DNA from: Bacteriovorax stolpii
GTDB taxonomy: Bacteria > Bdellovibrionota > Bacteriovoracia > Bacteriovoracales > Bacteriovoracaceae
Assembly (NCBI GenBank): GCA_945862475.1
Contig: CAMAYW010000100.1
Span: forward strand, 1 to 7,817
Length of the DNA stretch: 7,817 bases
Reading direction: 5' to 3'
The notes under the pieces were generated by a model. That model had not been told where the DNA came from. It was given only the letters and a program-made list of their open reading frames with translations, and did not search any database. Shown piece by piece: positions 1-6,181 of this stretch; position 1 is the stretch's first letter; every line of letters begins with the position of its first letter. The position numbers and the translations under genes are program-made.

Positions 1-571
1 CTCCCGCTTTTGCTGGCTTCCATAAAACGAAATCTGATGGATGCTTCTTGCGATTATCAACTTCAACTCGAATTCCGTGTTGAAGGGAGTCTAAATCTTT
101 CTTAGAAAGTTTACCGTAACTAGGAAAAGCTGGAACATTAAAGAAAACCTCACCATCAACGACATAACCTTTACCATTATGAATAATGTCTTCGATCATT
201 TTAATAATTTCTGGCATGGTCTCGGAAACTTTCGGAGTATGGGTCGCGGGCATCATGCCTAATGAATTCATGTCTGTTTCACACTCTTTTACAAAAAGAG
301 CGGCATGCTCAATCGGATCTCGGTGGAGTTCTTTAGCGCGATCAATAATTTTATCATCTACATCTGTATAATTTCTAACAAACGTTACATTATAACCAAA
401 TGACTTCAGCACTCGGTGAAAGAGATCTCCCACGACAAGGGCCCGGGCATTTCCGATGTGGAGAAAATCATACGTTGTGGGACCACATGAATAAAATTTT
501 ACTTTCCCATCTTCAATCGGCTTAAAAACTTCTTTTTTACGAGTGAGATTATTATGAATTTTTAATTCCAT
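1..571 (-). CDS. cysS: Cysteinyl-tRNA synthetase, N-terminal part (runs off left edge)
   Basis: The frame is open from an ATG at 571 to the window edge, giving the first 190 residues of a protein usually near 460-500 residues. It is a class I synthetase that charges tRNA-Cys with cysteine in the cytoplasm. Visible signatures are the CGPTTYD segment, whose Cys29 is the first zinc/cysteine ligand, then the HIGH-type motif HIGN at residues 38-41. The block NYTDVDDKIIDRA (about 68-79) and the YGKLS and DFVLWK segments near the edge are typical of CysS. The KMSKS motif and the other zinc ligands lie outside the window. The start sits 11 bp after the gltX stop, with an AGGA ribosome site overlapping that stop, so the two genes are almost certainly co-transcribed. 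Nothing looks broken. Confidence 0.96.
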   Translation of the reverse strand, partial: MELKIHNNLTRKKEVFKPIEDGKVKFYSCGPTTYDFLHIGNARALVVGDLFHRVLKSFGYNVTFVRNYTDVDDKIIDRAKELHRDPIEHAALFVKECETDMNSLGMMPATHTPKVSETMPEIIKMIEDIIHNGKGYVVDGEVFFNVPAFPSYGKLSKKDLDSLQHGIRVEVDNRKKHPSDFVLWKPAKAG

Positions 572-582
572 GGCGATAAATC

Positions 583-2025
583 CTACTTCTTAAGATGAGT
601 GATCCGTTTTTTCAAAACACTAACTGGAGTGAGGGGAATAAGGAACTTTAAGTCTGGCCCATGATCATGCCCAGTAAGAGCAGCTCTAACACCTTGAAAA
701 AGGGGTTTCCCCTTCACTCCCATTTCCTTTTTCACATGCTCCATCCAGCCATTTAATACCGACTCACTAATGAACCCATCGGACACTTTAGCGACCTCAT
801 CAGAGATAAAGGCCATGATCTTTGGAGTTGTTTCCCAAGAAAGTATTTCTTTAAAGGCATCAGACTTTTCAGGATCATCATTTAAAATTAATTCGTTCAC
901 GAGTTTAGGAAAGTCTGTAATGAATTGAGCATATTTTTTCAAAAGCTCCACACAGGCATTTTTCCAATCAGGAGTTTGTTTATTAAAGAAATCGGTCTCT
1001 GGTTCTTTTTCAATTAATGAAATGAGAGAGTGATTATCCATTTTCTTAATATGTTCAGAATTGACCCATTTTAATTTTTCTAAATCATACATCGCTGCAG
1101 AGGCTGAAAAACGATCTAAGGTAAATACATCAATGATGTCTTTTTTATCAAAAATGTCCCTTTCTGTAGGATGAGACCAGCCAAGGAGACAAAGGTAATT
1201 ACACATGGCCTCTGGTAGATAATGCTCATTTCGATAAAGATTCACTGAAGTCGCCCCATGGCGCTTAGAAAGCTTTTGGCGATCGTGCCCAATAAGAAGA
1301 GAAACGTGAGCAAACTCTGGCGTTTTAGCACCTAGGGCTTCATAGATCATGAGCTGCCTAACAGTATTATTAAGATGATCCTCACCTCTAATAACGTGAG
1401 TAATGTCCATCAAATGGTCATCAATCACGCAGCAAAAGTTATAAACCGGAAGTCCGTTGGATCTTACGATCACAAAATCTCCCACCATTCCCTCTGGATA
1501 AACGACACGTCCCTTCACTTTATCCTCTAAGGTATAAGCCTTTTTGGGTGCACGGAAGCGAATCGCAGGAGTCTCCCCTTTGGAAATTCTCTCAAGAGCT
1601 TCCTTATGAAAAGCAGGATCTTTCCATTTGCCTTCATAGATAGGGTCACGACCTTCGGCCGCAGCTTTTTCCTTCATCGCCTCAAGTTCTTCTTCTGTGC
1701 AGAAGTCGTAGTAAGCAAGGCCCTTTTCAATCAGATTTAGGGCATATTTTTTATAGATTTCCGCTCTTTCAGACTGACGATAGGGAGCATATTTAGGATT
1801 TGGTTTATCAGGCCCTTCATCATGAATAATGCCAAGCCACTTTAAATCATCAATTTGAAGTTTTTCATATTCAGCATTTGATCTTTCAAGGTCAGTATCC
1901 TCAATACGAAGAACGAAAGTTCCACCAGTGGCCTTGGCGTAAAGATAATTATAAAGGGCAGTCCGGGCCCCACCGATGTGTAGGTAACCTGTTGGGGAAG
2001 GTGCAAATCTCACACGTACTGTCAT
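583..2025 (-). CDS. gltX: Glutamyl-tRNA synthetase
   Basis: Class I synthetase of 480 residues, normal for the bacterial family, that charges tRNA-Glu with glutamate. The N-terminal Rossmann domain opens with FAPSPTGYLHIGG, whose HIGH-type motif is HIGG at residues 16-19. The second ATP signature is KLSKR at 251-255, followed by RHGA. The C-terminal part is the helical anticodon-binding region. In E. coli GltX a zinc knuckle is built from Cys98, Cys100, Tyr121 and Cys125. Here the matching stretch AYYDFCT keeps only one cysteine (Cys109), so zinc binding is probably lost, as in many other bacteria. The ATG at 2025 follows a GAGGAG site at 8 nt spacing. That site lies in the arm of a hairpin (separate entry). 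The gene lies 65 bp after cdnL and 11 bp before cysS with no clear terminator between, so one transcript is likely. Whether it also charges tRNA-Gln cannot be decided here. Confidence 0.97.
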   Translation of the reverse strand: MTVRVRFAPSPTGYLHIGGARTALYNYLYAKATGGTFVLRIEDTDLERSNAEYEKLQIDDLKWLGIIHDEGPDKPNPKYAPYRQSERAEIYKKYALNLIEKGLAYYDFCTEEELEAMKEKAAAEGRDPIYEGKWKDPAFHKEALERISKGETPAIRFRAPKKAYTLEDKVKGRVVYPEGMVGDFVIVRSNGLPVYNFCCVIDDHLMDITHVIRGEDHLNNTVRQLMIYEALGAKTPEFAHVSLLIGHDRQKLSKRHGATSVNLYRNEHYLPEAMCNYLCLLGWSHPTERDIFDKKDIIDVFTLDRFSASAAMYDLEKLKWVNSEHIKKMDNHSLISLIEKEPETDFFNKQTPDWKNACVELLKKYAQFITDFPKLVNELILNDDPEKSDAFKEILSWETTPKIMAFISDEVAKVSDGFISESVLNGWMEHVKKEMGVKGKPLFQGVRAALTGHDHGPDLKFLIPLTPVSVLKKRITHLKK

Positions 2026-2034
2026 AAAGGGAAC

Positions 2035-2053
2035 TCCTCATTAAATATGAGGA
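2035..2053 (-). promoter_or_regulatory. Hairpin covering the gltX ribosome binding site
   Basis: In the cdnL-gltX spacer a perfect 7-bp inverted repeat (TCCTCAT ... ATGAGGA on the transcript) encloses a 5-nt loop. Its downstream arm contains most of the GAGGAG Shine-Dalgarno sequence of gltX. If it folds, ribosome access would be limited unless the hairpin is opened, for example by a ribosome finishing cdnL upstream. The pairing is seen directly; the regulatory effect is inference. There is no U-tract after it, so it is not a terminator. Confidence 0.45.
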
Positions 2054-2090
2054 AGAGAATACACTTTTGAGGGCTTTTTGAGAACTTAAC

Positions 2091-2564
2091 TTAGGTGTAA
2101 AGTGAGTCAATTTTGTCCGAGACCGCAACTTCAGGAGACCCTGAAGAGAGAGCAATCTCTTTTACGATCAGATCTTTACACTGATCGAGCATTTTTCTTT
2201 CACCGAAAGATAGTTTTTTAGTCATTTTAAGTAAAAGTAACTGGCGAAGGACATCAGCAATTTCTAGTAAAGAACCTGTTTTTACTTTGAGAGTATATTC
2301 GCGATGACGTCTATTCCAGGTCGACATATCAACCTTAACACTTTGATCTTTTAGTAACTCAAAAACTCCATTAATTTCAGTCGATGGAATCAAAGATCTT
2401 ATTCCCTCTTTAGAGTCCACAGGGATCATGACCTTCATACCGTTGGAGACAACTTTAATGATGTAGAAACTTTTCATCTCCCCATTGAGTTCTTTCGTAT
2501 CAACACTGCATATCTGACCTACACCGTGGCCTGGACAAACAACGTGGTCGCCGAGATTAAACAT
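2091..2564 (-). CDS. cdnL: CarD/CdnL-type RNA polymerase-binding transcription factor
   Basis: This 157-residue protein has the two-domain layout of the CdnL/CarD_CdnL_TRCF family. The N-terminal beta domain (about 1-60, with GDHVVCPGHGVG at 5-16 and NGMKVMIPV at 41-49) binds the RNA polymerase beta subunit in known members. The C-terminal helical domain carries TWNRRHREY (82-90) and LSFGERKML (118-126). Its Trp83 matches the tryptophan that, in mycobacterial CarD, wedges into the upstream edge of the transcription bubble and stabilises open complexes. The length and full collinearity fit stand-alone CdnL rather than the longer Myxococcus CarD, which has an HMGA-like tail. The ATG at 2564 has an AAGGAG site 6 nt upstream. 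A weak -10-like TATAAC (2598-2603, minus strand) lacks a good -35 partner, so the promoter is not called. It heads an apparent cdnL-gltX-cysS operon. Confidence 0.93.
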   Translation of the reverse strand: MFNLGDHVVCPGHGVGQICSVDTKELNGEMKSFYIIKVVSNGMKVMIPVDSKEGIRSLIPSTEINGVFELLKDQSVKVDMSTWNRRHREYTLKVKTGSLLEIADVLRQLLLLKMTKKLSFGERKMLDQCKDLIVKEIALSSGSPEVAVSDKIDSLYT

Positions 2565-2681
2565 GGGATGCTCCTTACAATTTTCTTATTCCCTCAAGTT
2601 ATAACGCGGAAGGACTCCCGATTGTAGATTTTTGAAATTTTTACAGTATGGTGATTAGAAAGGAGACAGATTAAAGAGTTG

Positions 2682-2704
2682 AGGGCCCTTGTTGAGAGGG
2701 CCCT
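2682..2704 (-). terminator. GC-rich hairpin after the beta-barrel gene
   Basis: Two copies of AGGGCCCT, each self-complementary, flank a 7-nt loop and make an 8-bp stem that begins 12 bp beyond the stop of the 2716-3369 gene. The stem is strong, but the sequence that follows on the minus strand has only a short, interrupted T-run (CTCTTTAATC). Termination may be partial, or the hairpin may mainly protect the 3' end. It separates the barrel gene from cdnL. Confidence 0.55.
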
Positions 2705-2715
2705 AAGTGCTTGTT

Positions 2716-3369
2716 TTAAAAGAAAACTGAGAACTGTAGGAATCGAAACTGAAGGCTTTGTGAATACTCTAATGATCCACCGGTTGTTGCATTTCGATTT
2801 TGAAGGGCAATCTCAGGAGAATATGTGAGGTGCTTTACGCCCATGCGGTCTAAGGAATATCTTCTCCCTACGGCGATAGTACTAATCATGTTCTCAGTGG
2901 AAGAATTTCCTCCCGATGCGGCCCCATAACTATGATCCCAACCCATTCCAAGATACAGTGAGGCATACATCGTGTTTTGAAGATCAGCAGAATTATTATA
3001 AATTGCACCGATCTGAAGCCCCCAGTTTTCGATATCGCCAGTTGAGTTCGTATCTTTTAAATAATCCAAACGCCACCCAAGTTGCATCCTAGGATAGGAT
3101 GAGAGTTGATAGGCATAGTTAAGACGAAGATTGAGTTCGATATCATTATCTGCTGAGGAACCTCGAGTTTTTGATTGATCTAAAGCGAAATACCCCCCCA
3201 AGACAGAGTCGGCGTTGAATTCAAACATCGATAGAGACCCACTATCTGAGGCCGGGGTTCGATGCTCCTCCATGCTTTGTCTCCCCCTTGAGTGAGAACG
3301 TAAATAATGGGTATCTGCTAAGGCAGATAAGCTTAATCCTGCCAACATCATTGCCATAAACTTCTTCAT
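2716..3369 (-). CDS. Putative small outer-membrane beta-barrel protein
   Basis: I do not recognise the family. The 217-residue product has a clear Sec signal peptide: MKK start, hydrophobic core at about 4-16, and an ALA|D cleavage site after residue 18. A polar, basic stretch follows (about 20-45). From about residue 48 on there are alternating-hydrophobic segments rich in Tyr, Leu and Gly, roughly 48-63, 75-88, 93-104, 114-124, 133-146, 160-170, 181-190 and 199-217. That is about eight possible strands. The chain ends in a run of aromatics and a terminal Phe (FSVFF), the signal read by the BAM machinery. This supports an outer-membrane barrel, perhaps 8-stranded, with Ser/Asn/Gly-rich loops. 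No catalytic motif is visible. The ATG at 3369 has an AAGGGGA site 5 nt upstream. It appears to be a single-gene unit between two terminator-like hairpins. I saw no convincing sigma70 promoter in the 140 bp upstream. Confidence 0.8.
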   Translation of the reverse strand: MKKFMAMMLAGLSLSALADTHYLRSHSRGRQSMEEHRTPASDSGSLSMFEFNADSVLGGYFALDQSKTRGSSADNDIELNLRLNYAYQLSSYPRMQLGWRLDYLKDTNSTGDIENWGLQIGAIYNNSADLQNTMYASLYLGMGWDHSYGAASGGNSSTENMISTIAVGRRYSLDRMGVKHLTYSPEIALQNRNATTGGSLEYSQSLQFRFLQFSVFF

Positions 3370-3510
3370 AGATTCCCCTTTGCTTATTTAGTTTTTTGCA
3401 AATCACTGAGACTGATACTAAGAAGAGTTTTTACAGAAGTCGCTATTTGTGCGATTCGAGAGTGAAAATTTTAGATTAAATTGCGGTAACTGGAGCAGTG
3501 AATCTTGAGC

Positions 3511-3539
3511 AAAAAAAAGCCTCGCGTAAAGCGAGGCTT
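3511..3539 (-). terminator. Strong intrinsic terminator of the sucC-sucD-ndk operon
   Basis: On the minus strand a 9-bp stem (AAGCCTCGC / GCGAGGCTT) with a 5-nt loop runs straight into eight T residues (3518-3511). It begins about 26 bp after the ndk stop. This is a textbook factor-independent terminator and marks the operon end. Confidence 0.93.
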
Positions 3540-3565
3540 AATTAGAAATAGTTTCTTAAGAAAAA

Positions 3566-3994
3566 TTAAAAACGATTTACGACTTCGTGTTTTTCGAAGA
3601 AGTAAGCAATTTCTCTCTCAGCAGCAGCTGGAGAATCTGATCCGTGGACAGAATTTTCGCCAACAGATTTTGCATAAAGCTTACGGATTGTTCCTTCAGC
3701 AGCATTCGCTGGATTCGTAGCACCCATAAGTTCACGATTTTTTGCTACTGCATTTTCTCCTTCAAGAACCATAAGCATAACTGGACCTGAAGTCATAAAG
3801 TTTACAAGTTCGCCAAAGAAAGGACGTTCTTTATGCTCAATATAGAATCCTTCAGCTTTCTCTTTTGAAAGTTTCGCAAATTTTGCAGCAGAGATGCGAA
3901 GACCATTTTTCTCAAAGTGAGCAATGATATTACCCATGTTATTATCTAGAGTTGAGTTTGGTTTAATGATTGAAAATGTTTTTTCGATGGCCAT
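3566..3994 (-). CDS. ndk: Nucleoside diphosphate kinase
   Basis: This 142-residue cytoplasmic enzyme has the standard length for bacterial Ndk. It moves the gamma phosphate of a nucleoside triphosphate (usually ATP) onto other (d)NDPs through a phospho-histidine. The catalytic His117 sits in the signature NSVHGSDS. Other hallmarks are FSIIKPN (residues 7-13, with Lys11), the GFYIEHKERPFF segment (49-60), SGPVMLMVLEGENAV (69-83) and GATNPANAAEGTIR (91-104). The position after Pro12 is Asn, a variant I also recall from enterobacterial Ndk, where others have Asp. The ATG at 3994 follows an AAGGAG site at 5 nt spacing, and only 24 bp separate it from the sucD stop. It is the last gene of the sucC-sucD-ndk operon, just ahead of the strong terminator. 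Its job there is to redistribute the NTP that succinyl-CoA synthetase makes. Confidence 0.97.
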   Translation of the reverse strand: MAIEKTFSIIKPNSTLDNNMGNIIAHFEKNGLRISAAKFAKLSKEKAEGFYIEHKERPFFGELVNFMTSGPVMLMVLEGENAVAKNRELMGATNPANAAEGTIRKLYAKSVGENSVHGSDSPAAAEREIAYFFEKHEVVNRF

Positions 3995-4018
3995 ATAAGC
4001 TCCTTATAAATTTTATTC

Positions 4019-4891
4019 TTACTTCTTTAATACTTCTGCTATCTTTTGTCCAAGTTCTGCTGGAGATCTCGCAATCGTAATTCCACATTCCTGTAGAATC
4101 TTGAACTTAGCTTCAGCAGAATCGTCCTCACCAGAAATGATCGCACCTGCGTGACCCATACGTTTACCCTTGGGAGCCGCTGCACCAGCGATAAAGCTCA
4201 CAACAGGTTTCGTCATATTGGCCTTAATCCAGCGAGCAGCATCTGTTTCTGCTGTTCCGCCGATTTCGCCGATCATAATGACAGCTTTTGTATCTGGATC
4301 TTTTTGGAACATTTCAAGGCAATCAATAAAGTTCGTTCCATTAACTGGATCTCCACCAATTCCGACGCAAGTTGATTGACCGATTTCACGTTGAGTGAGC
4401 TGATAAACAGCTTCATACGTAAGTGTTCCAGAACGGGAGATAACGCCGACATTACCCGGCATATGAATATGGCCAGGCATAATTCCAATTTTACACTCTC
4501 CTGGAGTAATAACTCCCGGACAGTTTGGTCCAATCAAGCGCGATTTAGAACCTTTAAGAGCAGCCTTCACTTTAATCATATCCCCAACTGGAATTCCCTC
4601 TGTAATACAAATAATAAGAGGAAGTTCAGCATCAATACACTCAATGATGGCGTCAGCAGCCGCAGGAGGTGGAACAAAAATCATCGCAGCGTTCGCCTTC
4701 GTTTCAAGTACGGCTTCATAAGTCGTATCAAAAACAGGAATCCCTTCATGAACAGTGCCGCCTTTACCAGGAGTCACACCACCCACAACATTTGTTCCGT
4801 AGTCACGAGACTGAAGAGTATGAAATGTTCCCTGCTTACCAGTGATACCAATCGTGATAAGACGAGTGTTTCTATTAATCAAAATGGCCAT
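4019..4891 (-). CDS. sucD: Succinyl-CoA synthetase (ADP-forming), alpha subunit
   Basis: The alpha subunit of the TCA-cycle enzyme that turns succinyl-CoA, phosphate and NDP into succinate, CoA and NTP. The CoA-binding Rossmann domain comes first (GITGKQGTFH at 15-24, GGVTPGKGG at 37-45). GPNCPGVI is at 121-128 and the ligase domain carries the phospho-accepting His247 in GHAGAIISG. The start is the ATG at 4891, giving 290 residues, the usual SucD length. A longer reading from an ATG at 4948 would add 19 unrelated residues inside the sucC coding sequence and has no family support. The chosen start has a GGAGG site 8 nt upstream, placed in the last codons of sucC. A single base (4892) separates the sucC stop from this ATG, so the subunits are probably translationally coupled to keep their 1:1 ratio. 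Confidence 0.97.
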   Translation of the reverse strand: MAILINRNTRLITIGITGKQGTFHTLQSRDYGTNVVGGVTPGKGGTVHEGIPVFDTTYEAVLETKANAAMIFVPPPAAADAIIECIDAELPLIICITEGIPVGDMIKVKAALKGSKSRLIGPNCPGVITPGECKIGIMPGHIHMPGNVGVISRSGTLTYEAVYQLTQREIGQSTCVGIGGDPVNGTNFIDCLEMFQKDPDTKAVIMIGEIGGTAETDAARWIKANMTKPVVSFIAGAAAPKGKRMGHAGAIISGEDDSAEAKFKILQECGITIARSPAELGQKIAEVLKK

Positions 4892-4892
4892 A

Positions 4893-6062
4893 TTATTTTC
4901 CTCCCTTAGCGGCTTCAACTGCTTTCTTAGCAGCATCAGCAAGGTCATTGGCCGGAGTAATTTTTAGTCCGGATTCAGCGAGAATTTTTTTACCAAGACT
5001 TACGTTGGTACCTTCAAGTCTAACGACGAGAGGAACTTTAACGCCAAGTTCTTTAGCAGCGTCCACAACACCATTCGCAATGATGTCACACTTCATGATT
5101 CCTCCGAAAATGTTCACCAGGATGGCCTTAACGTTTGTATCTTGAAGAATGATTGTGAATGCTTTTTGAACAGTTTCTTTTGTTGCTCCACCGCCCACAT
5201 CAAGAAAGTTTGCCGGACTACCACCGTGGAGTTTTAGGATATCAAGTGTTGCCATCGCAAGACCTGCACCATTCACAAGACAACCAATGTTACCATCAAG
5301 GGAAATATAGGAGAGACCATATTTTCCGGCCTCGAGCTCTTGAGCTGATTCTTCAGTGATATCTCTCATCGCTTCAATTTCTGGATGACGAAAGAGAGCA
5401 TTATCGTCGAAATTTAACTTCCCATCGAGGGCCAAGACTTCACCCTGCTTTGTTGTCACGAGTGGATTGATCTCAGCGATCGAGCAATCTTTAGAAACGT
5501 AGAGCTTATACAGCCCATCAAAGAAGGCCATTGCTTTCTTTAAGGTATCACCCTTAAGGCCAAGAGCGTATCCAAGTTTTCTCCCGTGGGCCGCTGTGAA
5601 ACCAGTTGCAGCATCTATGTGACACTTTACAATTTTCTCTGGAGTTTCATGAGCAACCTTCTCGATCTCCATTCCGCCTTCAGTAGAAACCATCATACAG
5701 ATTTTTCCAACAGAGCGATCGAGAACGATTCCACAGTAGTATTCGTGATCAATATCACAACCCTGCTCAACCAGAACCTTAAGAACTTTTTTCCCTTCTG
5801 GACCTGTTTGATGAGTCACTAACTGCATACCAAGAATTTCTTTAGAAAGTTTTTCAACTTCATCAAGAGAGCGAGCAAGCTTAACTCCCCCACCTTTTCC
5901 ACGACCACCGGCATGGATCTGGGCCTTCACAACCCAAATATTTCCACCTAGTTTTTTTGCAACTTCTACTGCCTCAGCTGGAGTGTTTGCCACGCCACCT
6001 TTTAAGACTGCGATGTTAAACTCTCGCATTAAGTCTTTGGCCTGGTACTCATGAACGTTCAT
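4893..6062 (-). CDS. sucC: Succinyl-CoA synthetase, beta subunit
   Basis: At 389 residues it matches the length and layout of bacterial SucC. The ATP-grasp domain occupies the N-terminal half, with Lys46 in VVKAQIHAGGRGKGGG (nucleotide phosphate contacts). The Mg-binding pair is represented by Asn199 in EINPLV and Asp213 in LDGKL. The C-terminal CoA-ligase domain holds GNIGCLVNGAGLAM (257-270), the FLDVGGGA loop (287-294) and NIFGGIMKCD (317-326). Together with SucD it forms the TCA-cycle synthetase. Whether it prefers ADP or GDP cannot be read off safely. The ATG at 6062 has an AAGGAG site 5 nt upstream. It is the first gene of the operon, about 28 nt behind the predicted transcript start. 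No other TCA-cycle gene is in the window. Confidence 0.97.
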   Translation of the reverse strand: MNVHEYQAKDLMREFNIAVLKGGVANTPAEAVEVAKKLGGNIWVVKAQIHAGGRGKGGGVKLARSLDEVEKLSKEILGMQLVTHQTGPEGKKVLKVLVEQGCDIDHEYYCGIVLDRSVGKICMMVSTEGGMEIEKVAHETPEKIVKCHIDAATGFTAAHGRKLGYALGLKGDTLKKAMAFFDGLYKLYVSKDCSIAEINPLVTTKQGEVLALDGKLNFDDNALFRHPEIEAMRDITEESAQELEAGKYGLSYISLDGNIGCLVNGAGLAMATLDILKLHGGSPANFLDVGGGATKETVQKAFTIILQDTNVKAILVNIFGGIMKCDIIANGVVDAAKELGVKVPLVVRLEGTNVSLGKKILAESGLKITPANDLADAAKKAVEAAKGGK

Positions 6063-6097
6063 ACCCTCTCCTTAAAAACAACTATTGATTAGGCAAC

Positions 6098-6125
6098 ATT
6101 ATAGGCATTTTCTGAGCTCAGACAA
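6098..6125 (-). promoter_or_regulatory. Sigma70-type promoter of sucC-sucD-ndk
   Basis: Read on the minus strand, TTGTCT (6125-6120) and a consensus TATAAT (6103-6098) are separated by 16 bp. The -10 is a perfect match and the -35 matches 4 of 6. Transcription should begin near 6091, giving a leader of roughly 28 nt with the AAGGAG site. A 12-bp palindrome lies in its spacer and touches the -35. Confidence 0.72.
6111..6122. repeat. Perfect 12-bp palindrome within the sucC promoter
   Basis: TCTGAGCTCAGA equals its own reverse complement. It covers most of the spacer and the inner half of the -35 of the sucC promoter, and lies in the spacer between the divergent sucC and hydrolase genes. The position suits an operator for a dimeric repressor, but no matching regulator is in the window and the motif is not one I recognise. 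Confidence 0.5.
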
Positions 6126-6181
6126 TGAAAAGGTCTTGAAAAACGCGTATGTCTATAGGCATGATGGAGGCGCGAGGTGTT

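Noticed and set aside
186..371. 61-codon plus-strand ORF near the left edge
   Set aside because: It is antisense to cysS, which has clear family signatures in the same stretch.
1949..2155. 68-codon minus-strand ORF bridging cdnL and gltX
   Set aside because: It overlaps both real genes in another frame and has no plausible start signal or protein features.
3505..3720. Plus-strand 71-codon basic ORF starting with TTG
   Set aside because: It begins on the T/A-run and stem of the operon terminator and then runs antisense to ndk. It has no ribosome site or family features and is a shadow of ndk.
4376..4909. Long (177-codon) plus-strand ORF
   Set aside because: It is antisense to the well-supported sucD gene, and its product is low-complexity Ser/Asn/Arg-rich with no recognisable motif.
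4892..4948. N-terminal extension of sucD from the ATG at 4948
   Set aside because: The extra 19 residues are sucC sequence in another frame. The start at 4891 has the GGAGG site and the family's normal length.
6136..6159. TTGAAA (6136-6141) and TATAGG (6154-6159) as a promoter for the hydrolase
   Set aside because: The spacer is only 12 bp, too short for a sigma70 promoter, and no better pairing was found.
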